DNA of 64,000 nucleotides, taken from contig NZ_CP118753.2 in NCBI RefSeq assembly GCF_034480035.2, forward strand, positions 1,459,426 through 1,523,425, written 5' to 3'. Positions 19,850 to 27,996 of this stretch are shown here, piece after piece. The position numbers and the translations under genes were made by a program. Within the stretch, counting starts at the first letter, position 1. The number at the start of each line of letters is the position of its first letter. The notes beneath the pieces are model-generated. The model worked only from the letters and a program-made list of their open reading frames with translations. It was not told where the DNA came from and ran no database searches. Origin of the DNA: Methanosphaera sp. ISO3-F5. GTDB lineage: Archaea > Methanobacteriota > Methanobacteria > Methanobacteriales > Methanobacteriaceae.

Positions 19850-20575
19850 CTATCGTCTTTTACCTGTACGTTTAGCTGCTATGGAACCAACTTTTCTACC
19901 TGCAGGTGCATGTCTTGAGATAGTAGTAGGTCTTCCTGGGTGTTGTCTGTTACCTCCACCGTGTGGGTGGTCTACTGCGTTCATTGCAACCCCTCTAACA
20001 GTCATCATTTTCTTACCTTTTGCTTTAAGTGCATGATATCTGTTACCAGCTTTAAGGAATGGTTTATCTTTTCTTCCTCCACCTGCAACTACACCAATAG
20101 TTGCTCTACTTCTTGGGTTAAATGCTTTTAATTCACCGGATGGTAATTCAATCATTGATTTACCTACATCGTGTGTGATTAAAGATGCATATGTTCCAGA
20201 AGATCTGACGAATTTTCCACCGTCTCCAGGGTTTTTCTCAATGTTAAATACTGGAGTACCTTCAGGAATTTCACTTAATGGTAATGTGTTTCCTGGTTCA
20301 ATTGAAGCAGAAATTCCACATTCAATTTCATCATCTATTGCAATACTTTCTGGTGCTAGAACTAATTTTTCTTCACCATTGTCAAATTTTACTATTGCAA
20401 CAGGTGCTGAACGTCCTGGATCATGTATAATATCAGTTACTAATCCTTTAAGACTTCCTTCTTTTTCTAGTGCATCATATGAACGGTATGATACTTTTCC
20501 TCTGAATCTGTGTGATGAACTACGGTATGTTGGAGTTCCTTTACCTCTTCTTTGAATAATTAATCGATGTCCCAT
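19850..20575 (-). CDS. rpl2p: 50S ribosomal protein L2
   Basis: A 241-residue L2/uL2 from the ATG at 20575. MGHRLIIQRRGKGTPTYRS is the archaeal start, and the peptidyl-transferase-proximal loop VRGVAMNAVDHPHGGGNRQ is intact, including the His in HPHGG. A TTG two codons upstream is rejected because AGGAGG is 7 nt from the ATG. Confidence 0.96.
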   Translation of the reverse strand: MGHRLIIQRRGKGTPTYRSSSHRFRGKVSYRSYDALEKEGSLKGLVTDIIHDPGRSAPVAIVKFDNGEEKLVLAPESIAIDDEIECGISASIEPGNTLPLSEIPEGTPVFNIEKNPGDGGKFVRSSGTYASLITHDVGKSMIELPSGELKAFNPRSRATIGVVAGGGRKDKPFLKAGNRYHALKAKGKKMMTVRGVAMNAVDHPHGGGNRQHPGRPTTISRHAPAGRKVGSIAAKRTGKRR

Positions 20576-20601
20576 AATCAATCCTCCTAATTATATACTA
20601 T

Positions 20602-20862
20602 CTAGAAGACACCTAATCTTACTGCAATATCTTCTGCAGCATCGGATTCTCCTAATTCTATTGTAGCAACTTTTTCTCCTCTAGGAGTAATATGAGTATT
20701 TACTGCAACAACTTGTGCATCGTATAACTCTTGGAAAGCATCTTTAATTACTCTTTTATTAGCAGATCTGCGAACCACAAATGTAATTTTGTTTTCATCA
20801 TATATTTGATTCATAGTTTTTTCTGATAATTGTGGTTTTATTATTACTGAATATGGATCCAT
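20602..20862 (-). CDS. rpl23p: 50S ribosomal protein L23
   Basis: An 86-residue L23/uL23 at the tunnel exit, where it docks SRP and chaperones. IIKPQLSEKTMNQIYDENK and RRSANKRVIKDAFQELY are family features. Confidence 0.95.
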   Translation of the reverse strand: MDPYSVIIKPQLSEKTMNQIYDENKITFVVRRSANKRVIKDAFQELYDAQVVAVNTHITPRGEKVATIELGESDAAEDIAVRLGVF

Positions 20863-20867
20863 AATAA

Positions 20868-21647
20868 CTAACTCCTATTTTGTTGGAATAAATCTCCAAG
20901 TTTTTCGATTGCAGATTTTGTGTAAATAGTTAATCTTCCAGCGTGTGTACCAGGTGCAAGTAATTCAGCGTTTACGTTGTTTACTTCAACAACATCTACA
21001 CCAGCATGGTTTCTTGCTCCTAAACTAATTCCACGGTCACTGCCAACAACTACTAAAGGTCCTTTAGGGGTTCTGTATTTTCTTCCTCTAAGTTTTCCTT
21101 TACCAGATTTGATTTTTCTTCCTTTTTTAGCTCTTACAATATCATCCATGATACCTAAATCTTTGAAGATTTCACGAGTTTCTTTGGTTGTTTTGATTGT
21201 TTCTAATTCATCATCTACAACAAAAGGAATTTGATCTAATTCAGATATTTGATGTCCTCTTTCAGATACTAAGTCTTTGTTAGCTGTTGCTGCTATTGCA
21301 GATCTTATTGCTAATATTCTTTCTTTTCTGTTGATTTTTTCGTGATAAATTGTGTTAACTCGTGGAGGGTGAGCTTTTCTACCACCAATTGCTTGAGGTA
21401 CGAATGCTGCTTTAGATGATCCACTCATACGAGGTACCATTGCTGCTCCTCTACCTGAACCAAATGATTTAGCTGTTGTTCTTTTACCAGCCATTGGGTT
21501 TGCTCCCCATGGTTGAATTCTTGCTGTTTGAATTGAGATTACAGCTCTTTTAATTACATCTGGTCTGTATGCTTCTTCAAATATTTCTGGGAGCTCAATT
21601 TCCTCGGTGATGTCGCCTTTTAATGAATAAACGTTTACTTTTGCCAT
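20868..21647 (-). CDS. rpl4p: 50S ribosomal protein L4 (L4/L1e type)
   Basis: A 259-residue archaeal L4 from the ATG at 21647 (MAKVNVYSLKG). It contains the tunnel loop QPWGANPMAGKRTTAKSFG and the basic GKLRGRKYRTPKGPLVV. A GTG three codons upstream is possible, but GTGAT sits at Shine-Dalgarno distance from the ATG. Confidence 0.95.
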   Translation of the reverse strand: MAKVNVYSLKGDITEEIELPEIFEEAYRPDVIKRAVISIQTARIQPWGANPMAGKRTTAKSFGSGRGAAMVPRMSGSSKAAFVPQAIGGRKAHPPRVNTIYHEKINRKERILAIRSAIAATANKDLVSERGHQISELDQIPFVVDDELETIKTTKETREIFKDLGIMDDIVRAKKGRKIKSGKGKLRGRKYRTPKGPLVVVGSDRGISLGARNHAGVDVVEVNNVNAELLAPGTHAGRLTIYTKSAIEKLGDLFQQNRS

Positions 21648-21665
21648 ACTAATCACTCTTTAAAT

Positions 21666-22679
21666 TTATACTCCCTGTCTTGAAGTTGTGCTTATGTAAG
21701 ATATTTCTGGAGCTGATACTTGTTTTGAAGCATTTCTTACTCCTTTTCTTAAAACAACTAATCTTTTGGAAGGTCCTGGTAATGATCCTTTTACAAGTAT
21801 GTAATTGTTTTTAACTAATCCATATTTTACAAATCCACCATCTGGGTTTATTAAGTCAACCTCAGATTCATCGCCTATTTTTAGGAGTTTTTTGTTATAT
21901 TCTGTTCTTTTATGGTATCCCATTTGACCTTGCATTGCAACGGTCCACATGGTTCTGTTTGGAGTCCATGGTCCGATAGAACCTACGTGTCTTTCAATAC
22001 CACTACGTGCTGCTTTACCATATTGGATTCTTACACCGAATCTTTTTACTGGTCCTTGAACACCTTTTCCTTTGGTGGTTGCTATTGCATCAGTGTATTC
22101 ACCTTCTTCGAATACATCTTTTGGTGTTACTTCTTGTCCTAATACACTTATAGCATATTCAAGTTTATCTTCTACAGATTTTCCACCTACTCCGAATTCA
22201 AGAACTTCTGGTTTTTTCTTAGGCACACTGGTAAGTTTTGGTTTTGTGTGAACTAGAACTCTTATTTCATCTATTTCATCGATTCTGTTTCTTAAATCTT
22301 CTAGTTTTGATTCAATATCTTCAAATTTAGGAACAGATATTTTTCTTGATAATTCGTCATCTAAATTATCGTTTGCGAGCACATCGGTTAATGTTTTTAA
22401 TCCGTATGTAGTTTTTGTGTAAGCTCTAATTCCCAACACTACTAAAGGTGGTGCCTCTAATATTGTACAAGGAACTGATAGTTCCATGTTTTCTGTTGGA
22501 GAACCTTTCCTAGAGTCCAGAGCCGTCACGTGGGTCATGCCCACCTTGTATCCTGCGAATCCGAGCAGTCCAGTCTCTTCAGTTTCTGGCCAGGTACTTA
22601 CACGAGGTGTTTCTCTAGCCACTCTTTTACGTGGACTGAATGCAACCGATCCTTTTCTTGGTTGGTGATGTCTAGTCAT
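21666..22679 (-). CDS. rpl3p: 50S ribosomal protein L3
   Basis: A 337-residue archaeal L3/uL3, starting MTRHHQPRKGSVAFSPRKR. It is the first ribosomal protein gene of the cluster. AAGGAGA lies 8 nt upstream of the start, and the 83-bp AT-rich leader has TATA-like sequences, so the main cluster promoter may lie here or ahead of the methyltransferase gene. Confidence 0.96.
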   Translation of the reverse strand: MTRHHQPRKGSVAFSPRKRVARETPRVSTWPETEETGLLGFAGYKVGMTHVTALDSRKGSPTENMELSVPCTILEAPPLVVLGIRAYTKTTYGLKTLTDVLANDNLDDELSRKISVPKFEDIESKLEDLRNRIDEIDEIRVLVHTKPKLTSVPKKKPEVLEFGVGGKSVEDKLEYAISVLGQEVTPKDVFEEGEYTDAIATTKGKGVQGPVKRFGVRIQYGKAARSGIERHVGSIGPWTPNRTMWTVAMQGQMGYHKRTEYNKKLLKIGDESEVDLINPDGGFVKYGLVKNNYILVKGSLPGPSKRLVVLRKGVRNASKQVSAPEISYISTTSRQGV

Positions 22680-22762
22680 GTTTTCTTCTCCTTAAGTTTA
22701 AAATTATAATTTAATTGTTTTATGGTGTTATTTACAAGTTATTTTTAATAAGTAACAAAATA

Positions 22763-23581
22763 CTAATGGTCTATCAAAATATTTAATATTGATAATGTAC
22801 TAATTAACGCTTCTTCTGTCCTTACAGTTTCAGTACCCTGACTAGGAACTGTATTAATTTCAAAATCTATTTTGTTTTCACTTATTAAACCATTTATTCC
22901 TGAGTATGGACCTCCGAATAAAATGGCTACGTGATTAGCTTGTTGAATCTTTGTTTGAACCTCGTCAAGAATAGAATTAATGTTAGGAGCATATTTTGAT
23001 GTTCCAATAACCAAATCAGGTCTTTGTTTCATCATGGTTATGCTGTCATAGAGGTTACGGTCACTAGTAATTGTCTTATATCCCCAATAAACACTCTCAG
23101 GTTCATCGGGTTCTATTAAAATTTCTTTGCCTAATTTTTCTATACGAAAACTTAGTACTTTGTTGACACTTAGTTTCTCCTTGCATAATGCAAGTCGATC
23201 CACACCTATATCAACCATTGTTCCTTTGCGAACTCGTTTTTTCGTGAGCCCTTGTCTGAAATCTCCTACTTCGAGTTCATCCGATAATGGATGATGTGGT
23301 GTTCTAAGTGGTGGAAGTATTCCTACATTCTTCAGCTCCGGTGTAATCGGAAACACTTGCTTTCGCAAGTATTGAGGTGTATCCATGTATTCTAGGATAG
23401 TTTTCATATAGAGAGCATCATCCCTACTACCTCCGTCTGAATTGTCATTGTAAATAACTATATTATTAGCCCTAAATAGAGCAGCATATCTTCCTATTAA
23501 ACCAACTTTATATGTTCTTATTTTTGAATCTTTTGATTCGGCCAAATAACTATTCGGTACGAATATTGATAATTTTTCCAT
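22763..23581 (-). CDS. SPOUT-superfamily RNA methyltransferase (COG2106/DUF171)
   Basis: A protein of about 272 residues that heads the L3 cluster, a place where archaea usually encode a DUF171 SPOUT methyltransferase. The N-terminus reads LSIFVPNSYLAESKDSKIR. An OB-like insert (TMVDIGVDRLALCKEKL) follows, and the C-terminal trefoil-knot region contains VAILFGGPYSGINGLI with the Gly-rich SAM-binding loop. It probably methylates rRNA; the target base is not known. An upstream start (23605) adds eight residues; the chosen ATG matches the conserved start. Confidence 0.85.
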   Translation of the reverse strand: MEKLSIFVPNSYLAESKDSKIRTYKVGLIGRYAALFRANNIVIYNDNSDGGSRDDALYMKTILEYMDTPQYLRKQVFPITPELKNVGILPPLRTPHHPLSDELEVGDFRQGLTKKRVRKGTMVDIGVDRLALCKEKLSVNKVLSFRIEKLGKEILIEPDEPESVYWGYKTITSDRNLYDSITMMKQRPDLVIGTSKYAPNINSILDEVQTKIQQANHVAILFGGPYSGINGLISENKIDFEINTVPSQGTETVRTEEALISTLSILNILIDH

Positions 23582-23691
23582 AATAGAAAATTTGTTCAAA
23601 AACATATTAAAGTTTATAGGAAGTATTTATCAGTTGGAATACTATATTATATATTACTTTATAACTATATATAAAGATTGCTTTTTTTACT

Positions 23692-23724
23692 TTTATATAT
23701 CACTAGTAATATAGTATATACTAT
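23692..23724 (+). promoter_or_regulatory. Integrase promoter: TATA box and palindrome over the start codon
   Basis: TTTATATAT at 23692-23700 lies about 27 nt before the integrase ATG at 23723, and no Shine-Dalgarno sequence precedes the ATG. This fits a leaderless transcript. A perfect palindrome ATAGTATATACTAT (23711-23724) covers the predicted start site and could be an operator. Confidence 0.5.
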
Positions 23725-24820
23725 GATAACTAATAACAATCAAATACTAAAAGAAATGAGCCTACTCTACAACTGGAGCAAAGGCACACTAAAAACATAC
23801 ACAACAGCCCTAAACAACTACACACAATACCAAAACAGTACAATACAAGACCTAATCAATGAAGCAGAACATGACGAAGAAACTATACATAAACAAAGCA
23901 AAAGAAACCTAAAACAAAGACTAATACGATACAGACTACACCTACAAGAAGAACGACAATTCAGCCAAAACACTATAAAAATGTATCTTGCAATGATAAG
24001 CAAAGTATACAGGTATTGTGATATTGAAGTTCCACGATTGCCCCCTATACGTGTTGTGCAAACTGAAACATTTGAAGACATACCCACACGTGAGGAAATA
24101 CAAAGAGTAATATTTCATAGCAGAACCAAGAATAAGGCATTAATCACTTTCATTGCCAGCACAGGACTAAGAAGGAGTGATGTTGCTAACCTAACCATAA
24201 ATGATTACATTACTGCTACAAAGGATTATCACAATAACACGGGCAACCTCTTAGATATTATTAAGGAGTTACAAACACGGAAACTTGTAGTGCCCACATG
24301 GATAATCACAGACGAAAAAACAAGAATTAACCATATCACTTTCAGCAGTCATGAAAGTAGCATGTATATTAATCAGTTACTGATGGAACGATTAATGAAA
24401 GAAGAATTAACACCTGATAGCCTACTGTTTGGTGTTAAGGCAGACAGTATCAGTAAGAATTTCAGAAACCTAAACACTAAACTTGGACTTGGTTGGAAGG
24501 AACATCGCAGACATTTCCACCCACACGCTCTAAGGAAATTCTTTGCAACCACGCTCACAAGTAATGACATGGACTTCTTAAGTACTGAGTTTCTGCTTGG
24601 ACATAGTTTATCACAGGTTCAAAGCAGTTATTACTTTGCTAATCCTGAAAAGTTACTGAATAAATATATGCGTGTGATGGATAAATTAACTTTTACCATG
24701 GAGGTTTCATATGTGGATGTGGATAGCAGGGAGAAACGGGAACTTGAGGAACTTCGACAATTTAAGAAGGAGAGCAATACTCGTATTCTGAAATTAGAAG
24801 AAATGTTGAATATGATTTAG
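23723..24820 (+). CDS. int: Tyrosine recombinase / viral integrase
   Basis: A 365-residue tyrosine recombinase. The N-terminal SAM-like DNA-binding domain spans about 5-105. The catalytic domain has Arg150 in STGLRRSD, Lys199 near TDEKTR, HALR (H268, R271), H294 in LLGHS and the nucleophile Tyr303 or Tyr304 in SSYYF. All catalytic residues are present, so it should be active. The C-terminus is a charged helix (REKRELEELRQFKKE). It sits at the host junction, as expected for the integrase that set attL. Codons change from A/C-ending in the first third to T/G-ending later. Confidence 0.92.
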   Translation: MITNNNQILKEMSLLYNWSKGTLKTYTTALNNYTQYQNSTIQDLINEAEHDEETIHKQSKRNLKQRLIRYRLHLQEERQFSQNTIKMYLAMISKVYRYCDIEVPRLPPIRVVQTETFEDIPTREEIQRVIFHSRTKNKALITFIASTGLRRSDVANLTINDYITATKDYHNNTGNLLDIIKELQTRKLVVPTWIITDEKTRINHITFSSHESSMYINQLLMERLMKEELTPDSLLFGVKADSISKNFRNLNTKLGLGWKEHRRHFHPHALRKFFATTLTSNDMDFLSTEFLLGHSLSQVQSSYYFANPEKLLNKYMRVMDKLTFTMEVSYVDVDSREKRELEELRQFKKESNTRILKLEEMLNMI

Positions 24821-25003
24821 TATAATATATAGTATTGTACTGAAAAATATGTTTACGTAAAGTACTACCTTTTAATATGATGTAATCGTATTATAATGGT
24901 GGTTGGTATAAAACTATTTTCAAGTATAATCACTACAAAACATTTTATTTTTATTATTTCTTAATTTTTTTTAAATTATCTCATTTTTTTTGGGAGTAGA
25001 ACA

Positions 25004-25531
25004 ATGGATATAAAACAAAAAATAACAGAAAACAAAAAAATAATCGGAGCATGCTGTGGACTAATCATACTCCTAAGCATAATAGGAGCATTAACCAGCC
25101 CCGACTCAAATAATACACAAATCAGCACCAACACTGATACAAACCTATTCAATAACAGTACCACGATAAAAACAAGTGAGTGGGATTACACTCCAGACGG
25201 TTTTAAGATGGTGGGAAAAGATATATACGGTTCCTGTAGGGGTACTACTAGTGATGGTGTAACTCATGATTACTTCTTTACTGGTGAGCAGATGGCAGCA
25301 CTGGGTAATATCAGTGATTATTCGTTTAGTTTTAATAATTTGCATGTTATCGCTGATAATAGTAGTGGTCATTATATTGTTACTCATATCTTTTATCAGA
25401 ATGGTACTGAGGTAGGTATGGATTGGAGTGAGTTTGACTTTATGGCTTATGCGAAGGTGGCTGGTGCAGGTAATCCTAATTGTGTTTCGGGTTTTGGTTA
25501 TTCTACTAGTGAGTTGAATCGTGCCGATTAA
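25004..25531 (+). CDS. Signal-anchored exported protein, unknown function
   Basis: A 175-residue protein with a basic N-terminus, one hydrophobic segment (about 14-31, containing two Cys), a Ser/Thr/Asn-rich linker and an outside domain (about 55-175) rich in aromatic and polar residues with C78 and C161 as a possible disulfide. GGGAG precedes the ATG at 5-7 nt. It stands apart from the early gene cluster, next to the integrase, like a lysogeny-expressed surface gene. No family recognised. Confidence 0.6.
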   Translation: MDIKQKITENKKIIGACCGLIILLSIIGALTSPDSNNTQISTNTDTNLFNNSTTIKTSEWDYTPDGFKMVGKDIYGSCRGTTSDGVTHDYFFTGEQMAALGNISDYSFSFNNLHVIADNSSGHYIVTHIFYQNGTEVGMDWSEFDFMAYAKVAGAGNPNCVSGFGYSTSELNRAD

Positions 25532-25575
25532 TTTTTTTTTATTTTATTCTTTTTTTTATTATTTTTTTTTGATTT
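25532..25575 (+). terminator. Oligo-T terminator region
   Basis: Three runs of 9-10 T residues follow the stop codon of the gene at 25004-25531. Archaeal RNA polymerase stops at such T tracts without needing a stem. Confidence 0.5.
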
Positions 25576-25650
25576 TGTCAAATATTGATAAATGATTGTG
25601 TTGAGTTTTATTCTATTTTTTTTCACTTGCAGTTTATGTCGTTTATGCAG

Positions 25651-25738
25651 GGGGTCATGGTAACTACTGTGGGGGGTCATGACAAGTACTACGGGGGGAA
25701 CTGGAAACAAATAGGTATCCCCATGACAAGTACTACAT
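25651..25738. repeat. Four imperfect 22-bp tandem repeats (iteron or operator array)
   Basis: Units begin at 25651, 25673, 25695 and 25717. The second reads GGGGTCATGACAAGTACTAC plus GG. The 15-mer CATGACAAGTACTAC recurs exactly at 25678-25692 and 25722-25736, and a diverged copy (CATGGTAACTAC) lies at 25656. Copies are spaced 22 and 44 bp, that is, in register at two helical turns. The third unit has decayed. The GTACTAC core recurs in the promoter at 26415. This could be an origin iteron set or a cooperative operator. Confidence 0.6.
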
Positions 25739-26222
25739 TCTCAAATGGTATTACATGAAAACACTTATATACAAAAAGCAAAATAAGAAATAAATGTACC
25801 AATGTGTACAAAAAATATACAAAAAAAACATGTTTTTGTAATGAACTAAGAGAACAGGGATAAAAAAAAAGGAGGGGCAAACCCAGAACAAAATATGATT
25901 TCCAGGTTCGCCCCTCACTATGATAACTAATCTAAAGTAAAAACACATTCCACATCTTGAATACTAAAAGATATTTCCCTAAACTCTTTTTTCATACAAA
26001 ACATAATATTTGAAATAATGAATGTAGGTTCCTAGATCAACAACCAAATTCAAATATTTGTAAAAAAAAATAGTTAGAAGATAGAAATATGATATACGTG
26101 TTTTTACATGTATTATTTTTGTCTTAGTATATTATTTATACTTATTCTATTTTTTTTATATTTCTGTTGATCTTAGAGTTTCTATTCGTGTAAGTCATTA
26201 ATAATTGTGGTGGATTAATTTT
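25739..26222. other. Non-coding AT-rich stretch with one strong stem-loop
   Basis: No convincing gene is found; the open frames on the minus strand are compositionally odd and lack ribosome binding sites. The only strong structure is the stem-loop at 25872-25916. TATA-like sequences occur near 26110-26160, and GGTGG precedes the small gene at 26223. This could be part of an origin or lysis/lysogeny control region. Confidence 0.4.
25872..25916 (-). terminator. Strong GC-rich stem-loop with T run on the minus strand
   Basis: GAGGGGCAAACC (25872-25883) pairs with GGTTCGCCCCTC (25905-25916) at 11 of 12 positions around a 21-nt loop, an island of G+C in very AT-rich DNA. On the minus strand the stem is followed by nine Ts, so it looks like an intrinsic terminator for leftward transcription, or the end of a small antisense RNA. 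No leftward gene is visible nearby. Confidence 0.5.
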
Positions 26223-26378
26223 ATGATGAAAATTAAAAAAGGTGCAAAAGCAACACGAGATGGTGTAATATTAACAGATAAAGAATATGAGGAGCTTATA
26301 AATTATAGGGATACTGTTTTGGCTTTGAGGAGTTATAAGAAGGATTATAATTTGACTTATCGAAGTTATTTAGGGTAA
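26223..26378 (+). CDS. Small protein, unknown (51 aa)
   Basis: A 51-codon gene (M)MKIKKGAKATRDGVIL... with an amphipathic, charged C-terminal half (LTDKEYEELINYRDTVLAL). GTGGTGG lies about 10 nt upstream. A second ATG at 26226 is equally possible. The basic N-terminus could bind DNA. No family recognised. Confidence 0.55.
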   Translation: MMKIKKGAKATRDGVILTDKEYEELINYRDTVLALRSYKKDYNLTYRSYLG

Positions 26379-26381
26379 ACA

Positions 26382-26431
26382 TTTATATACTATGAGTGTT
26401 ATATATTATATTGTGTACTACAAGTGTAGTA
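26382..26431 (+). promoter_or_regulatory. Promoter with inverted-repeat operator before the AbrB-like gene
   Basis: TTTATATACTA (26382-26392) is the same TATA box seen in the 37-40 kb promoters. Downstream, TACTAC (26416-26421) and GTAGTA (26426-26431) form an inverted repeat just ahead of AAGGAGG. The half-site ACTAC also ends the 22-bp repeats at 25651, so one regulator may bind both. Confidence 0.5.
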
Positions 26432-26448
26432 TACAAGGAGGATAAAAA

Positions 26449-26640
26449 ATGACATTACTGTTAAAAATCAAAACAGCAATAAAAAAAAGGTCAAACAGCA
26501 GACCAAAGTCATTAATCCTCTATATCCCTGCACAAGTAAGGGACTTAGTAGAATTTGAACATGGAACACCAATCAACTTGGAAGTATGTTTAGATGATAA
26601 AACGAAAAAAAAGTATATTAAAATATATGCAACAGATTAA
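26449..26640 (+). CDS. AbrB/SpoVT-like DNA-binding protein (63 aa)
   Basis: A 63-residue protein with the swapped-hairpin pattern SLILYIPAQVRDLVEFEHGTPINLEV, typical of AbrB-like regulators and antitoxins, preceded by a basic N-terminus. AAGGAGG lies 6-7 nt before the ATG. It probably regulates viral promoters; no toxin partner is seen next to it. Confidence 0.7.
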   Translation: MTLLLKIKTAIKKRSNSRPKSLILYIPAQVRDLVEFEHGTPINLEVCLDDKTKKKYIKIYATD

Positions 26641-26728
26641 TGACTTAAAAGGATTAAAACTTGTGTTAAACTTGAACTGGCTACCAACTAGAACAAAATA
26701 AATTAACACACATAAAAGTAATAATCCA

Positions 26729-26754
26729 ATAGTAACATAGTTACCAGTTACTAT
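26729..26754. promoter_or_regulatory. Inverted half-sites ATAGTAAC / GTTACTAT upstream of the RHH gene
   Basis: ATAGTAAC (26729-26736) and GTTACTAT (26747-26754) face away from each other across 10 bp. The same half-site in the opposite arrangement forms the palindromes at 37-40 kb. Location about 100 bp ahead of the RHH gene suggests autoregulation by that protein; this is inference. Confidence 0.45.
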
Positions 26755-26855
26755 TTTTACAACTGATAACTATTATAAATTACTATTTTTATTACTTTTA
26801 TACATAATCCTTTTAACTCCATTTAATCTATTTTTTAAAAAAAATGGAGGATAAA

Positions 26856-27524
26856 ATGACAATAACCATAACAGTAAGACTAACAGAAGAACAAATACAA
26901 AAAATCAACAAAAGCGGATTAACCAAATCAGAATACACGCGAACAGCTATTGATTATTTTAGCGAAAACAAATTAAATGCAAGCATATTATCAAAAATCA
27001 ACATTGTTGAAGAATGTATAAGTTTACTGGAAGGCTACCGTGATGATCTAAAAAATAATATGATTAGCACTGCTTATCAGAATCTGGATTTGTCTTACGA
27101 AATTGATGAACAACCAGAATTGTTTTACAAAAACAAGGAAAATGTAATACAAAATGATGAAAATTTGTCTTACAAAAATGGCAAAAATGTAAAGAAAATT
27201 TACAAAAATGGCGAAAATGTAATACAAAATGTATTACAAAATGACGATGAAATGTTTTACAAAAACAGTGAAAATGTAATACAAATGAGACAAGACCCAG
27301 CATACCCAGAAATACAAAAATACATGGAAACACTTTCAAAACAAATAAACATACACGGTAATGTATTAGAAGCAATGAAAACCAAGATAAACCATGAAAC
27401 AACATTAACACCGAAGCAGATTAGCCGGTTTATAGCAAAGTATAAAAATGAAATAAAACAAGTGCCTTATAAATTAGGTGAGCATACACAAAGTCAGCCT
27501 GATGGGAAAATATGCAAAGACTAG
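26856..27524 (+). CDS. Ribbon-helix-helix protein with Asn-rich internal repeats
   Basis: A 222-residue protein. Residues 1-36 (MTITITVRLTEEQIQKIN, then SGLTKSEYTRTAIDYF) form a ribbon-helix-helix DNA-binding domain. Residues about 88-145 hold four variants of the unit YKNxENVIQND. The C-terminus is charged and helical. Start ATG 26856 is set by GGAGG 8 nt upstream; the in-frame ATG at 26844 overlaps that site. It may be the regulator of the palindromic promoters. The repeats could mediate oligomerisation and may vary in number. Confidence 0.7.
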   Translation: MTITITVRLTEEQIQKINKSGLTKSEYTRTAIDYFSENKLNASILSKINIVEECISLLEGYRDDLKNNMISTAYQNLDLSYEIDEQPELFYKNKENVIQNDENLSYKNGKNVKKIYKNGENVIQNVLQNDDEMFYKNSENVIQMRQDPAYPEIQKYMETLSKQINIHGNVLEAMKTKINHETTLTPKQISRFIAKYKNEIKQVPYKLGEHTQSQPDGKICKD

Positions 27525-27667
27525 ATTTTACATTTTTGTAATATTTGTAATACGTTTCAAAATCGTTTCTATTATATATATTATAATAATAGTTTATTTT
27601 TATTTTTATTATTATTATTATAATGAAATTGATATATACAAAAAATGATACAACACAAAAAAAGGAT

Positions 27668-27856
27668 ATGATAATTATGATAACAAACGAAATAAAAAAC
27701 GAACTAACCACCATAAACAACATGATAAATAAAGAAATAAGCGAAAAAAACGATAGCAAACACGACCTCTACAGAGATGTACTAAGACAAATCAGAAACA
27801 AAAACATAGAAACTTACACACTCATACAAGAACTAGAAATGAAAGAGATGATTTAA
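27668..27856 (+). CDS. Small charged helical protein, unknown
   Basis: About 62 residues (MIIMITNEIKNELTTINNMIN...), Lys/Glu/Asn rich and probably helical. AAAAAGGA precedes the start; ATG 27668 and 27677 are both possible, and an ATG at 27623 lacks a ribosome site. The next gene starts 1 bp after its stop. No family recognised. Confidence 0.55.
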   Translation: MIIMITNEIKNELTTINNMINKEISEKNDSKHDLYRDVLRQIRNKNIETYTLIQELEMKEMI

Positions 27857-27857
27857 T

Positions 27858-27980
27858 ATGCACCTAGAAATCAAAGACAACCAAACTGGTGAATGGGTGG
27901 CAATTCACACAGGAGCAGCACTAACATTAATAGGGACAATGATAACATTCCTAGTAACAGTACAACTATACGTAATTTAA
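27858..27980 (+). CDS. Single-pass membrane microprotein (40 aa)
   Basis: Forty residues: MHLEIKDNQTGEWVAIHT followed by one hydrophobic helix (about 19-40) that ends the protein. It directly follows the preceding stop codon, suggesting coupled translation. Function unknown. Confidence 0.5.
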   Translation: MHLEIKDNQTGEWVAIHTGAALTLIGTMITFLVTVQLYVI

Positions 27981-27996
27981 AATGGAGGAGTAATGT

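Noticed and set aside
23606-23722. tRNA or direct repeat as the integration site
   Set aside because: No tRNA fragment or repeat matching another part of the window is visible; the other attachment site is outside the window.
25651-25738. Possible CRISPR array
   Set aside because: Repeats are contiguous 22-mers without unique spacers, and no cas genes are present.
25872-25916. tRNA-like reading of GAGGGGC...GCCCCTC
   Set aside because: No T-arm precedes the 3' strand; it is a simple hairpin.
25528-25948. Minus-strand open frames of 60-65 codons
   Set aside because: They are Phe/Leu/Val-rich readings of AT-rich repeats and the stem-loop, with no ribosome site and no recognisable protein pattern.
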